DNA of 64,000 bases from JANQEU01 sp965228045 (GTDB lineage: Bacteria; Bacteroidota; Bacteroidia; Cytophagales; Cyclobacteriaceae): the NCBI GenBank assembly GCA_965228045.1, contig OZ245789.1, positions 1,426,001 to 1,490,000 on the forward strand. Reading direction: 5' to 3'. Position numbers and translations under genes: made by a program. This document shows, one piece after another, positions 34,943 through 43,730 of this stretch. Numbering within the stretch: position 1 is the first letter of the stretch; each line of letters starts with the position of its first letter. The notes below the pieces were generated by a model. That model saw only the letters and a program-made list of their open reading frames with translations. It was not told where the DNA came from and made no database searches.

Positions 34943-37105
34943 TTATACCAAAAGCGGCAAAGATCTTCTTCTTTCACCAGTCAGATCAAAAATTGCGTTA
35001 GAAAGTGCCGGTGCTATCGGTCCAATTGGCGGCTCACCAATTCCGGACATTTGTTCAGAGTTCTCTAAAATGATAGTTTTTATTTCCGGCGAATCAGCCA
35101 GCATGGCCATTGGATACTGATGGTAATTGGAGGCGGTGAATCCGCCATCTTTCACGTACGTACCTTCATACAACGCCGCACTGATGCCCATCATGACACT
35201 GCCTTCAACCTGCATTCTTACACCATCGGGATTCACCACAATACCCGGATCGATGACATTGATGACCCTTACGGCACGTATGCGACCCTCCACCTTCCTC
35301 ATTTCTATCACAGCGCCAGCCACCGTTCCTCTGTCTTCACAAATCGCAATGCCCCGGCCGAGACCCTCTTCCTTAGGATCATTCCACCCGCTTTGATCTC
35401 GCAATGTTTCCAGTGCCTTCACAAATCTCCTCGACATCTCATCATCACCTGTAAGATGTTCGATTCTAAACTGGATCGGATCTTTTCCGGCTTTTATGGC
35501 CAGTTCATCAAAAAATGCCTCTTTCGCAAACGTATTGGCAAACATGCCTACACCCCGCCAGATACCTGTCTGAAAAGGAAGATACTTCTGATAGATCTCG
35601 GCGTTCATGTTTTTGATGTTATATCCGAAACTGGTGCCGTGACCCGCAGAGACCATATCCGCCGCCATGATAGCCGGCATTCCGGGGACAGGGAGATTGG
35701 TTAGGAACATATCGCCAGTTGCCAGCTTATGTTCCAGGGCATCTAATTTGTTGTTTTCACCAAATGAAGCACTCAAAACATGATGTGTATTTGGTCGGAA
35801 ATATCCTCCCTGGAATTCCTGTTCGCGATCTGAAAATACACAGACAGGTGCTCCGATAATCTTGGAGATCCTAATGGCTTCTGAGGCATTGTGCTTGAAA
35901 TACCGTCGGCCAAATCCACCCCCTAGGTACTGTACCTGTATGTCTATATTCTCCTGATCCACGTCAAACTCGCTTGAAAGTTCCATCAGAAGATTACCAG
36001 TCGTCTGATATCCAATTTTGAGTATGATCTTGTCTCCCTGGTGATGGGCGATGGACCCATTGGGTTCCATGTGGGCATGCACACCGAGAGGAGTGCGATA
36101 TTCCGCAGTTACGACTTCCGGTGCATTGCGCAAAGCCCTCCTAATGTTGCCTTTTTTCTGGACGTTGACAGCATTGCCTCCTACAGAAACAAGGTCTTCG
36201 ATGTCCTTTTGTTGCCATTTTTTAGGTACATCCCATTCAATTTTGATGGCCCGTCGTCCCATTTCCGCCGCATATCTTGTCCTGGCCACTACCGCGATCA
36301 ATCCGTCTTCATTGATTATTTTCTCTACACCGCTTACTTTTTCGGCAGGTGAAGTGTCAACCGACTTTATTTTACCATCTATGTAAGGGCTATAGACCAC
36401 CATCGCGTATTTCATTCCCTCGATCTCCTGGTCGATGCCGAAGATGCTTTGACCCATTACCTTTTCTTCCAGGTCAGCCCTTTTGACCTCCTTGCCGACA
36501 TATTTGTATCCGGACTTTGGACGCAATTCCGGAGTATCTGGCAACTCCCATTCTTCTACTTCGGCTACCAGTTCCGAGTACTTTATGCTATTGCTGCCGG
36601 ATTTAAGTGTTCCCATTTCCGTTGTAATCGTTGAGACCTCCACACCCCATTTTTTGGCAGCAGCCAATTTCAGCATTTCACGCATGGTAGCGGAAACTTC
36701 CAGGATAGGATTAAAAAGGGAGTAGGTAGTGTTACTACCTCCGGTTCCCAGCATGTCTATACCACTATTGGAAGTGGAGCCATGCACTACCTTGATTTGC
36801 TCAGGCCTTACATCAAGCTCTTCCGCAGCTATCAGTCTGAATCCTGTGAAAATACCCTGACCCATCTCCGTTTTGGGAGATTTCATGAGAATCGTGTTGT
36901 CAGGCAATACTTCAAACCAGAATGAAGGATGATCTTCTGAGATCATAGATGGCAGCGGCATATTGGCTGACAGCTCATACATCTTACGCCTTATAGGTTT
37001 CCGGGAGAAGTAGACTACCGCGGCTGTTCCGCCCAGAATTATGCCTCCTCTGATGAGAAACTTTCTTCTGGAGAATTTCTTTTTAGGTTTTATTTCTTCA
37101 CTCAT
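34943..37105 (-). CDS. Xanthine dehydrogenase-family molybdopterin subunit, Tat-exported (IorB-like)
   Basis: A 720-residue molybdenum hydroxylase large subunit of the isoquinoline 1-oxidoreductase/membrane-bound aldehyde dehydrogenase type. It starts with a twin-arginine leader (KKFSRRKFLIRGGIILGG) that would export it folded. Core motifs are GQGIFTGFRLIAAEELDV, GGSNTTYSLFNP, the Mo-cofactor loop LGGGFGRRYF, and GIGEPPIGPIAPALSNAI near the end. It oxidises an aldehyde or N-heterocycle and passes electrons through the 2Fe-2S subunit to the cytochrome encoded upstream. It overlaps the 2Fe-2S gene by 4 bp. Confidence 0.92.
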   Translation of the reverse strand: MSEEIKPKKKFSRRKFLIRGGIILGGTAAVVYFSRKPIRRKMYELSANMPLPSMISEDHPSFWFEVLPDNTILMKSPKTEMGQGIFTGFRLIAAEELDVRPEQIKVVHGSTSNSGIDMLGTGGSNTTYSLFNPILEVSATMREMLKLAAAKKWGVEVSTITTEMGTLKSGSNSIKYSELVAEVEEWELPDTPELRPKSGYKYVGKEVKRADLEEKVMGQSIFGIDQEIEGMKYAMVVYSPYIDGKIKSVDTSPAEKVSGVEKIINEDGLIAVVARTRYAAEMGRRAIKIEWDVPKKWQQKDIEDLVSVGGNAVNVQKKGNIRRALRNAPEVVTAEYRTPLGVHAHMEPNGSIAHHQGDKIILKIGYQTTGNLLMELSSEFDVDQENIDIQVQYLGGGFGRRYFKHNASEAIRISKIIGAPVCVFSDREQEFQGGYFRPNTHHVLSASFGENNKLDALEHKLATGDMFLTNLPVPGMPAIMAADMVSAGHGTSFGYNIKNMNAEIYQKYLPFQTGIWRGVGMFANTFAKEAFFDELAIKAGKDPIQFRIEHLTGDDEMSRRFVKALETLRDQSGWNDPKEEGLGRGIAICEDRGTVAGAVIEMRKVEGRIRAVRVINVIDPGIVVNPDGVRMQVEGSVMMGISAALYEGTYVKDGGFTASNYHQYPMAMLADSPEIKTIILENSEQMSGIGEPPIGPIAPALSNAIFDLTGERRRSLPLLV

Positions 37106-37581
37106 GATACAACTCCTTCCTTCTCTTTTTTGATTTCAGACGCTCTTTTGATCGCTTTTATGATTCGCGGATGTGTGCCACATCTACAGATGTTGCTGAT
37201 GTTCTTTTTGATGTCGTCTTCGGTCAGGTCCGGCATGGATTCAATCAATTTGGCCCCAGCCATCATAAAGCCAGGTTGGCAATAACCACATTGAGGAACG
37301 TTCACTTCCATCCAGGCCTCCTGAATCGGATGCATGTCGGTGGGGGTGGAGAGACCTTCCAGCGTGGTTATTTCCTTTCCTTCTGCGAATTTCACCGGAA
37401 AGCTGCATGATCGATAGACTTCGCCGTCCACATGCAAGGTGCAGGCTCCGCACATCGCTCTGCCACATCCGTATTTAGTACCCTTCATTTTCAGCTCATC
37501 CCGCACTACCCAAAGCAAAGGCATATTGGGATCCAAGTCTATGGATACAGGCTTCTTATTAATCGTAAAATTTATTTTCAT
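37102..37581 (-). CDS. 2Fe-2S subunit of molybdenum hydroxylase (IorA-like)
   Basis: A 159-residue protein with two 2Fe-2S clusters. The plant-ferredoxin-like site is CGRAMCGACTLHVDG with a fourth Cys in YRSCSFP. The second site is CGYCQPGFMM plus ICRCGTHPRI in the C-terminal helical domain. It has no signal peptide, so it is presumably co-exported with the Tat-borne large subunit. I chose the ATG at 37581; the frame continues upstream into the cytochrome gene, which is an artefact. It overlaps the large-subunit start by 4 bp. Confidence 0.95.
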   Translation of the reverse strand: MKINFTINKKPVSIDLDPNMPLLWVVRDELKMKGTKYGCGRAMCGACTLHVDGEVYRSCSFPVKFAEGKEITTLEGLSTPTDMHPIQEAWMEVNVPQCGYCQPGFMMAGAKLIESMPDLTEDDIKKNISNICRCGTHPRIIKAIKRASEIKKEKEGVVS

Positions 37582-37594
37582 GATATTTTTCTTT

Positions 37595-38176
37595 TTATTC
37601 TGTTGGTATTTCTGCGCCGTTTTCAAGCCAGGTGTCAAGGGCAGCTCTGAATTCTTCCAGTGGCACCGGTGCCGGTTCACGTCCATGACCCGGTTGCCAG
37701 GCCCAGAGTACCAGAGCATCTTGCCCCATGTGTTCCACCAAATCTTCAGGACTTCTACCTCCGTTCATCTCAGGATCTGTCAATACTTTGCCGATTTCGG
37801 CATCAGACATGCCCATCCACCCCATTGTTTTGGGTGCAAGACCCCAGTGCGGGGCACCGGGAATTCTTGAGTAATCGTTGTTCTCATTGCGATGGCAGGT
37901 TTGACATTTCTGAATGGGTCCTCCCTGGTTGTTCATCCCCCGGGACACATCGAATACATGAGGATGACGGTCTTCTCCCTGCCTGGGGACATCATCTGTG
38001 GGATGACAGTTCATGCATCGGGGACTTCGCAGCACCTTCAGCATCGTTTCGAATGCAGCCAGGCTTTCCTGCTCTGTCGATAAAGGTTCAACCTCTGCGG
38101 TGTGGGTCACGAGATTAATGTTGGCTGTGGAGATGAAAAAAACAATGGCCAGCGTGAACAGTAAATTTCTTTTCAT
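37595..38176 (-). CDS. Secreted c-type cytochrome of the molybdenum hydroxylase operon
   Basis: A 193-residue protein with a signal peptide (LLFTLAIVFFISTANI). Two haem c motifs are present: RCMNCHPTDD at about residue 57 and KCQTCHRNEN at about 95. A conserved-looking tail has WLENGAEIPTE. It sits 13 bp before the 2Fe-2S gene, so it is the likely periplasmic electron acceptor of the Mo enzyme. First gene of the four-gene operon; a 22-bp dyad lies 24 bp before its start. Confidence 0.9.
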   Translation of the reverse strand: MKRNLLFTLAIVFFISTANINLVTHTAEVEPLSTEQESLAAFETMLKVLRSPRCMNCHPTDDVPRQGEDRHPHVFDVSRGMNNQGGPIQKCQTCHRNENNDYSRIPGAPHWGLAPKTMGWMGMSDAEIGKVLTDPEMNGGRSPEDLVEHMGQDALVLWAWQPGHGREPAPVPLEEFRAALDTWLENGAEIPTE

Positions 38177-38200
38177 AAAAGAAAGATAAGGAATCTAAAT

Positions 38201-38222
38201 TAATTAAACGTTCATTTAATTA
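38201..38222. promoter_or_regulatory. Palindrome upstream of the Mo-hydroxylase operon, candidate TetR operator
   Basis: Perfect 8-bp arms TAATTAAA and TTTAATTA separated by CGTTCA, located 24 bp before the cytochrome gene start. The AACGTTCATTTAA-like core resembles sites bound by TetR-family repressors, and the operon ends with a TetR gene. Which protein binds is inferred. Confidence 0.55.
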
Positions 38223-38313
38223 TAAGAATATATTATCAATAGCTCTCTTCAGGATCAATCATTCAATATCTCCTTCAACTTTTCTATCTTCCCATCATTA
38301 AACATGCTCAATT

Positions 38314-38655
38314 ATGGAACTTGGTACCAACTATCTGTCCCTGAAAGTGAAGGACATCGTGGCCTCGTACAAATTCTACAGAACCCTGGGATTTGAACCG
38401 GTAGAAGACGGTGGTTCTTTGGACGACAAATGGATCGTGATGGCAAATGGGAGCAACAAAATTGGCTTATTTGAAGGAATGCTTACTAAAAACACGCTTA
38501 CTTTCAATCCCAAGGATGCCAGAATGATTCACAAAAAGATAGAAGATAAACTTAATGTAACGACCAGCTCAGGCATAGATGCAGAGGCTGGACCATGTTA
38601 TTTTATGATTAAGGATCCGGATGGTAATCCGCTTTTGTTTGACCAACACTACTGA
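38314..38655 (+). CDS. VOC family (glyoxalase-like) protein
   Basis: A 113-residue protein with a single vicinal-oxygen-chelate fold: a first beta-alpha-beta unit LGTNYLSLKVKDIVASYKFYRTLGF, an IGLFEGM strand, and the C-terminal YFMIKDPDGNPLLFDQH, whose final polar residues are in the usual metal-ligand region. A single module is expected to dimerise. No substrate can be named. It is 3 bp from the following YCII lipoprotein gene, so they form an operon. Confidence 0.9.
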   Translation: MELGTNYLSLKVKDIVASYKFYRTLGFEPVEDGGSLDDKWIVMANGSNKIGLFEGMLTKNTLTFNPKDARMIHKKIEDKLNVTTSSGIDAEAGPCYFMIKDPDGNPLLFDQHY

Positions 38656-38658
38656 AAA

Positions 38659-39138
38659 ATGAGATCATTAACATTTCTTTTTGCCACTATGGTAATTCTA
38701 TTGGCCTGCGAGCCTGCCAGTACCAGTAAGGGTAGCTCTGGAAGAGACGAGCAAGGTTATGACACGCTAATGGCAAAGGAGTTAGGGGCTGATGCTTATG
38801 GAATGAGAAAATATGTGATGGCATTCCTGAAGGAAGGACCGACTCGGGATCAGGATTCGGCCACTGTGGCCCGTATTCAAAGAGGACATCTTGACAACAT
38901 GAAGGTCTGGGCAGCAGATGGTAAACTGGTGCTAGCCGGGCCATATTTTGATGACTTCGATATAAAAGGCATTTACATTTTCGCGGTGGATTCCCTGGAG
39001 GAGGCCGAAGAGCTGGTGAAAACTGATCCGGCCATCGTCGCTGGGAGGCTTGAAATGGAGCTACATGAATGGTATGGATCTGCGGCCCTGATGAAGGTCG
39101 GTGAGATCCATGAAATGATCGCTGAAAAGGAGATTTGA
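38659..39138 (+). CDS. YCII-family lipoprotein
   Basis: A 159-residue protein. The signal peptide ends in MVILLACEP, a plausible lipobox. The mature part is a YCII-type alpha-beta barrel domain (YGMRKYVMAFLKEGPTRDQD, IQRGHLDNMKVWAADGKLVLAGPYFDDFDIKGIYIFAVDSLEEAEELVKTDPAIVAGRLEMELHEWYG). YCII proteins are usually cytoplasmic and small; this one is predicted to be exported. It follows the VOC gene by 3 bp. A second exported YCII domain is in the anti-sigma candidate at 22812-23357. Confidence 0.85.
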   Translation: MRSLTFLFATMVILLACEPASTSKGSSGRDEQGYDTLMAKELGADAYGMRKYVMAFLKEGPTRDQDSATVARIQRGHLDNMKVWAADGKLVLAGPYFDDFDIKGIYIFAVDSLEEAEELVKTDPAIVAGRLEMELHEWYGSAALMKVGEIHEMIAEKEI

Positions 39139-39837
39139 TCAGGCTGCAGAAGTAACCAGCCGGTCCTTATTGCCTTTACGGAAGTATTTGACGTCTAGTT
39201 TTTTCATTGCTATAGTACCGATAATGGTTGGCAATACCCAGGGGATTATCATCCAATAACCTGTCAAAAACTCACTGAGGAAACGTGACCCTCCAAATGC
39301 GAAAAACGCTGTGTAGGCCGCAATGCCACTGATCACCATCCCCTTGTAATGCTTCTCGTACCAGTTCAGTTTCAGGCCAAATCGATAATCTCTCATAATC
39401 TCAAAACCGGTATTGGCCCCCAGCAGCCCAAAGACGATTAATAGAATACCATTGGGAAAGTTTGATACACCGTAGCCAAGTAGTACCAGGCTGTAAAAGA
39501 AAATGGTAAGGTTAAATCCGAAATGTAATCGGGTATAGTTTTTAGAGATACCTTTTTTGTTTTTCAAAATTGCCACACCATACCAAATTGGATTTGAAGT
39601 GATCAGAGCAAGAAATATCAGAAACATGGACGTGATGTAATCGCCTTCAATCCAGTTTTCAATGGCAAGCATCACCCCGGTGATTACCACCAGCCACATC
39701 AAGGCGACATATATCTTGCCGATTTTCCGATGGCTGTAACTGCCTTTTTTCATGATAACAGGCAGCCAGAAGAGCACCAGACTGATAAAACCGGCCATCC
39801 AGTGTGACCTCAAAACCCATGACATAACGTTTTCCAT
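39139..39837 (-). CDS. Membrane protein, DUF2306-like
   Basis: A membrane protein of about 232 residues with seven or so helices. It contains HWMAGFISLVLFWLPVIMKKG near the start, a YSHRKIGKIYVALMWLVVITG segment, and ARLHF-like TRLHFGFNLTIFF, which resemble DUF2306 proteins of unknown function. I chose the ATG at 39837 (MENVMSW); the frame runs on to 39885 but that extension is hydrophilic. It converges with the YCII gene (adjacent stops). Confidence 0.75.
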   Translation of the reverse strand: MENVMSWVLRSHWMAGFISLVLFWLPVIMKKGSYSHRKIGKIYVALMWLVVITGVMLAIENWIEGDYITSMFLIFLALITSNPIWYGVAILKNKKGISKNYTRLHFGFNLTIFFYSLVLLGYGVSNFPNGILLIVFGLLGANTGFEIMRDYRFGLKLNWYEKHYKGMVISGIAAYTAFFAFGGSRFLSEFLTGYWMIIPWVLPTIIGTIAMKKLDVKYFRKGNKDRLVTSAA

Positions 39838-39971
39838 AATTCGACTTTTTTCTTCAAACCAACGGTCACCGCGATTTAAAGTCAAAATGAAGGGCTTAAT
39901 GTCAATTATTTGTGATCAGTATCAAAGGGAAGGGACGACTGACAATAGTTTGGGATGACGAACAAATTGTT

Positions 39972-40735
39972 TGCCGCAGATCCCGGGATCACCGGGGATT
40001 ACTTTAAGAGAACGATATTCATTAAAGAGAATATATCTGCGCTATCTGCGTCATCAGCGGGAGGTGTTACTCAATTTCTCACAGATCTCGGGGACCACCG
40101 CGGAATTCTTTATCAGGACGATATTCATTAAAGAAATTTTATCTGCGCTATCTGCATCGTCAGCGAGAGGTGTAGTTCAAGTTCCCGCAGATCTTGCGGA
40201 TCACCACAGAATACTTTAACAGAACGATATTCATTAGAGGGAATTTATCTGCGCTATCTGCGTCATTAGCGGGAGGTGTTGTACAATTTCCCGCAGATCC
40301 CGGAGATTACCGCAGAGTTCTTTATCAGGATGATACTCATTAAAGAGAATTTATCTGCGCTATCCGCGTCATCAGCGGGAGGTGTTATTCAAGTTCCCGC
40401 AGATCCCGGAGATCACCGCAGAATTCTTTATCCGGACGATACTCATTAAAGAGAATTAATCTGCGCTATCTGCGTCATCAGCGGGAGGTGTTACTCAATT
40501 TCTCACAGATCTCGGGGACCACCGCGGAATACTTTAGCAGGACGATATTCATTAAAGAAAATTTATCTGCGTTATCTGCGCCATCAGCGGGAGGTGAGTT
40601 GACTTCGGGTTCCCGCAGACCTCGGTGATCACCGCAGAATATTCTTACAGAACGATATTCATTAGACGGAATTTATCTGCGCTATCTGCGTCGTCAGCGG
40701 GATGTGTAATTGACTCGGGGATTACTGACTCCCAC
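39972..40735 (-). repeat. Tandem intergenic repeat, cluster C (about seven units)
   Basis: A gene-free stretch of about 760 bp between two minus-strand membrane-protein genes. The landmark CAGCGGGA or a close variant recurs at 40055, 40161, 40267, 40373, 40479, 40585 and 40695: five spacings of exactly 106 bp, then 110. Units carry ATCTGCGCTATCTGCGTCAT, then GGGAGGTGTT, then CCGCAGATCCCGGGGATCAC-like text and a GATATTCATTA segment. It is the reverse complement of clusters A and B. No protein-coding or RNA gene is visible in it. Confidence 0.92.
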
Positions 40736-40743
40736 AGATCATT

Positions 40744-41880
40744 CTATTCACCAGTCAAACGAAAGAATCGTCTTGATACAGGGATCATCAGTAAACCGAC
40801 AATGGCTACCACAATGAAAGAAACTCTCAGACTTGACGCATGTGCAATGTATCCAATCATGGGTGGTCCAATAAATATGCCGATAAGGCCGTATGTCGAG
40901 AGAATAGAAATGGTCATACCAGGGGAATATTTCTTTATTCTACCTACCATAAGGAACGTAACGGGTACGATACTCGCCGTACCTATTCCGACCATCGCAA
41001 ATCCTATCATTGCCGTCCAGAAATAAGGTAAAGAAATAGCCAATGCCAAACCGGAAGCAAGAAACAAGGAGCTGATCAGGTAGATCTTACGTACCCCGAT
41101 CTTATTGGCCACCTTATCAGTCAGGAAACGTGAAATGGCCATGCAGGTCATAAAAATCAGGTATCCCGAGGTAAAAACTTCCGCTCCGATTACTTCCTGA
41201 AAATATATTCCACTCCAGTCAAACATACCTCCCTCACAAATTGCGGCACACAAAATAAGTAATCCTAAAGCCACTATCTGCGGATCTGGCTTTCCCAGTT
41301 TCAGTTTATTGCGCCCTACGGCCTTATCATTTCTCAAAAGGGCCCGAAATGATAAAATAGATACAACAGCCACGAGGGAGGTGACAATGATAAAATGAGT
41401 CTTCAGATCTATACCCAGGAAGATCATTCCGGATGTAACAGCAATACCGGCAATGCCGCCAACACTCCACAGTGCATGAAAAGAACCGTTAATCTTTTTT
41501 TGGTACAAACCCTGCAAAGCAATGGCCTGGGTGTTCACTGCTATACCGGATACCCGTACAAAGAAAGCAAAGCAAAAAATCGAGAAAGAAAGCGCAAAAA
41601 TGCCGGTTGAGAAGCTTATCATTAATAAAAATATCGTCTGGAGTACCAGACCGATGATGATCGGAATGCGACTGTCAAATTTCGAAACCAACCATCCCGA
41701 TGTGGGGATGCCTGCAATGGCGCTGATAGGCATAAGCAATAGTAGCGATCCCAGTTCTGCCTCTGTGAGCTCCAGGTTGTCCTTAATTGTAGGAATCCGG
41801 GAGGCCCATGTGGAAAAGCAGAATCCCATCAAAAGGAAGAAGATGCTTAGCGCAAAACGATTTTTCGATTTGGATTTCAT
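40744..41880 (-). CDS. MFS transporter (YbjJ-like)
   Basis: A 378-residue twelve-helix major facilitator protein. The first helix FLLMGFCFSTWASRIPTIKDNLELTEAELGSLLL is typical of YbjJ-like members. The loop between helices 2 and 3 reads GWLVSKFDSR, a weak A-motif. Substrate unknown. Its ATG overlaps the stop of the upstream DMT transporter by 4 bp, so the two transporters are co-translated. Cluster C of the repeat begins just past its stop. Confidence 0.88.
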   Translation of the reverse strand: MKSKSKNRFALSIFFLLMGFCFSTWASRIPTIKDNLELTEAELGSLLLLMPISAIAGIPTSGWLVSKFDSRIPIIIGLVLQTIFLLMISFSTGIFALSFSIFCFAFFVRVSGIAVNTQAIALQGLYQKKINGSFHALWSVGGIAGIAVTSGMIFLGIDLKTHFIIVTSLVAVVSILSFRALLRNDKAVGRNKLKLGKPDPQIVALGLLILCAAICEGGMFDWSGIYFQEVIGAEVFTSGYLIFMTCMAISRFLTDKVANKIGVRKIYLISSLFLASGLALAISLPYFWTAMIGFAMVGIGTASIVPVTFLMVGRIKKYSPGMTISILSTYGLIGIFIGPPMIGYIAHASSLRVSFIVVAIVGLLMIPVSRRFFRLTGE

Positions 41881-42761
41881 GACTGCTGTCTTTTCCTCAT
41901 CGAATAAAAAGCCTCAATAAAGGTCGTTGATAAAATGATGGCTCCTCCAAGCATTACGTTACCTTCTGGAATTTCACCCAAAACCATAAAACCAAGAATA
42001 ATTCCGAAAATGGGAGTGAGGTTGCTGATGATGCTTACTGCCGTAATGTTGAAATGCTTGAAGCTTCGGACAAAAAGCGTATGACCGGTTGCCGTGGTCA
42101 CGGCTCCAAGGATCAAAAGACCATCCCAGTTAAGAATCAAATCTTCCGGAACCTCGAATTCAACAAATAGGACAAGTGGCCAAATCAGTAGAGTATTTCC
42201 AAGTAATTGATAGAACATGAGGACCGTTCCATCCGTGTTGTCCACACCTTTTTTAAGAAGGATATTTCTTATGGCATAAGCTGTCGCTGAAAAGATTCCG
42301 ATCAATACCCCGATTGTATAGTCATCCGTCAATTCGAAATCAGGGACCAGCAGGTATACACCAAAAAGTGCAAGGAGTGCCAGCACCAGATGCCTGGGGT
42401 CAAATTTAGTCTTCAGGATTAGAGGTTCTAAAACAGCAGTAATAGTTGGGTAAATAAAGAGCGAAAGCATCCCAATGGCCACAGTTGTAAGCTTTAACGT
42501 ATGAAAATAAGTTACCCAGTGTGTCCCAAGAAGCAGAGTGCTTAGAAGAACGATGTTCCGGTTTCTTCGCCCTTCAATTTTCAGAGACTTTCCCATCAAC
42601 TTTAATATGACCCATAATACGATGGCCCCGATCAGACACCTCAACCAGATGACAGGTTCAGGAGGAAGCAGGATGTATCGACCGAGAGTCCCGGAGGAAC
42701 TCATGATGAGAATGGCCAGGAGCAATTGGAGGAGTTGGGCTGGTGTAGCGGTGCTTCTCAT
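41877..42761 (-). CDS. DMT superfamily (EamA) transporter
   Basis: A 294-residue ten-helix protein with two EamA halves (residues about 10-140 and 150-285). Marks include SSSGTLGRYILLPPEPVIWLRCLIGAIVLW early and NLTPIFGIILGFMVLGEIPEGNVMLGGAIIL late, the usual end of the second repeat. Substrate unknown; amino acids, nucleotides or drug-like metabolites are exported by relatives. It overlaps the MFS gene by 4 bp. Confidence 0.9.
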   Translation of the reverse strand: MRSTATPAQLLQLLLAILIMSSSGTLGRYILLPPEPVIWLRCLIGAIVLWVILKLMGKSLKIEGRRNRNIVLLSTLLLGTHWVTYFHTLKLTTVAIGMLSLFIYPTITAVLEPLILKTKFDPRHLVLALLALFGVYLLVPDFELTDDYTIGVLIGIFSATAYAIRNILLKKGVDNTDGTVLMFYQLLGNTLLIWPLVLFVEFEVPEDLILNWDGLLILGAVTTATGHTLFVRSFKHFNITAVSIISNLTPIFGIILGFMVLGEIPEGNVMLGGAIILSTTFIEAFYSMRKRQQS

Positions 42762-42815
42762 GATCGAAGCGCAATTTCATACATTCGGTAGGTATATCCG
42801 AATCTAGCAGAAGAA

Positions 42816-43658
42816 TTAACGGTCAAGTTTTTGGCTGACCAGGTTTGCCTGTTCAACGAGATTCACCTGATTCCTACCTACCCTGCCGATGCTGGGGAGT
42901 TCAATAGCAAGGTCGAGAAGATCCAATTCGAAACTGAGACCCAGGACATTCAGCTCTAGTCCTTCTTCCACACCGATCGTGGCACCAAGCAAACCCAGAT
43001 AGGACAATTGAATACCTGTTCCGCTGGGAGACTTCCAAAGGGTGTGCTTCAAAGGTCTCCAGTCTTTTCCAATGGCAGTAGAAGGCAGGTCAAGACCAAG
43101 TTCCGGTACCTGCAGACCAATCCATGCCACATAGGTATTGCTGTTAGGTCCGGGCCAAATGGCATAATTTGATGCCCACGGATATTTTTTTATAGCAAGA
43201 TCTATCTTTTCTATAAGTGCTTCAGCATCTGCTTCCCTGTAGTCCAGGATCAGTTCCGGCTCATTGCCATACCAACGCTTGTCCGGGATTCCAGGGAGTT
43301 GGAACAGGGACGTCCCCTGCTCATTCATCGCCCAGCCCACAATCTGGCTGATCACATACTGATCCGCATCTTTACGCTTGGTCGCAATCCAGGTATGGAC
43401 CGCCAGAACCCCCTTTGATCCTCTGGTTCTGGCTGCGTAAACCTGGATGAGGGCCTCTTTGTGATTTTTCGGATCAGGAGCCATTCCGAAGCCGGCACTC
43501 CGGCCGCCCACATTGGAGGTTAGGAGTCTTCTCGGCTCCATTTTAAAGGGTTCAAAAAAGTGAATGACAATACCTGTTAGTAAAAATATTCCCATGATCC
43601 AAAGCACTTTTAGCCCTGCTCTTCGTCTTTTTGGTTTCGGAATTAAGGTCTTGTCCAT
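42816..43658 (-). CDS. DUF3750 family membrane-anchored protein
   Basis: A 280-residue protein with an N-terminal anchor (VLWIMGIFLLTGIVIHFF). The soluble part carries the DUF3750 features: VYAARTRGSKGVLAVHTWIATKRKDADQY, DYREADAEALIEKIDLAIKKYPW, WPGPNSNTYVAWIGLQVPELGLDLPSTAIGKDW. Such proteins are widespread and uncharacterised; the NSNT segment resembles a peptidase-like or lipid-binding active region but this is unproven. Transcribed alone upstream of the transporter pair. Confidence 0.85.
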   Translation of the reverse strand: MDKTLIPKPKRRRAGLKVLWIMGIFLLTGIVIHFFEPFKMEPRRLLTSNVGGRSAGFGMAPDPKNHKEALIQVYAARTRGSKGVLAVHTWIATKRKDADQYVISQIVGWAMNEQGTSLFQLPGIPDKRWYGNEPELILDYREADAEALIEKIDLAIKKYPWASNYAIWPGPNSNTYVAWIGLQVPELGLDLPSTAIGKDWRPLKHTLWKSPSGTGIQLSYLGLLGATIGVEEGLELNVLGLSFELDLLDLAIELPSIGRVGRNQVNLVEQANLVSQKLDR

Positions 43659-43730
43659 GCTTTCAATATACCCTCTTGGTGGTCAAAAGGTTCACTTTAT
43701 CCGATCAAAAACCTTTCGGGAAGCGTACAT

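Noticed and set aside
39972..40735. CRISPR array in the tandem repeats
   Set aside because: The whole 106-bp unit is conserved and there are no unique spacers of regular length; no cas genes are near. Same reasoning for 28345-28935.
41522..41920. ORF antisense to the MFS transporter
   Set aside because: Lies wholly over the transporter gene except its end and has no recognisable domain.
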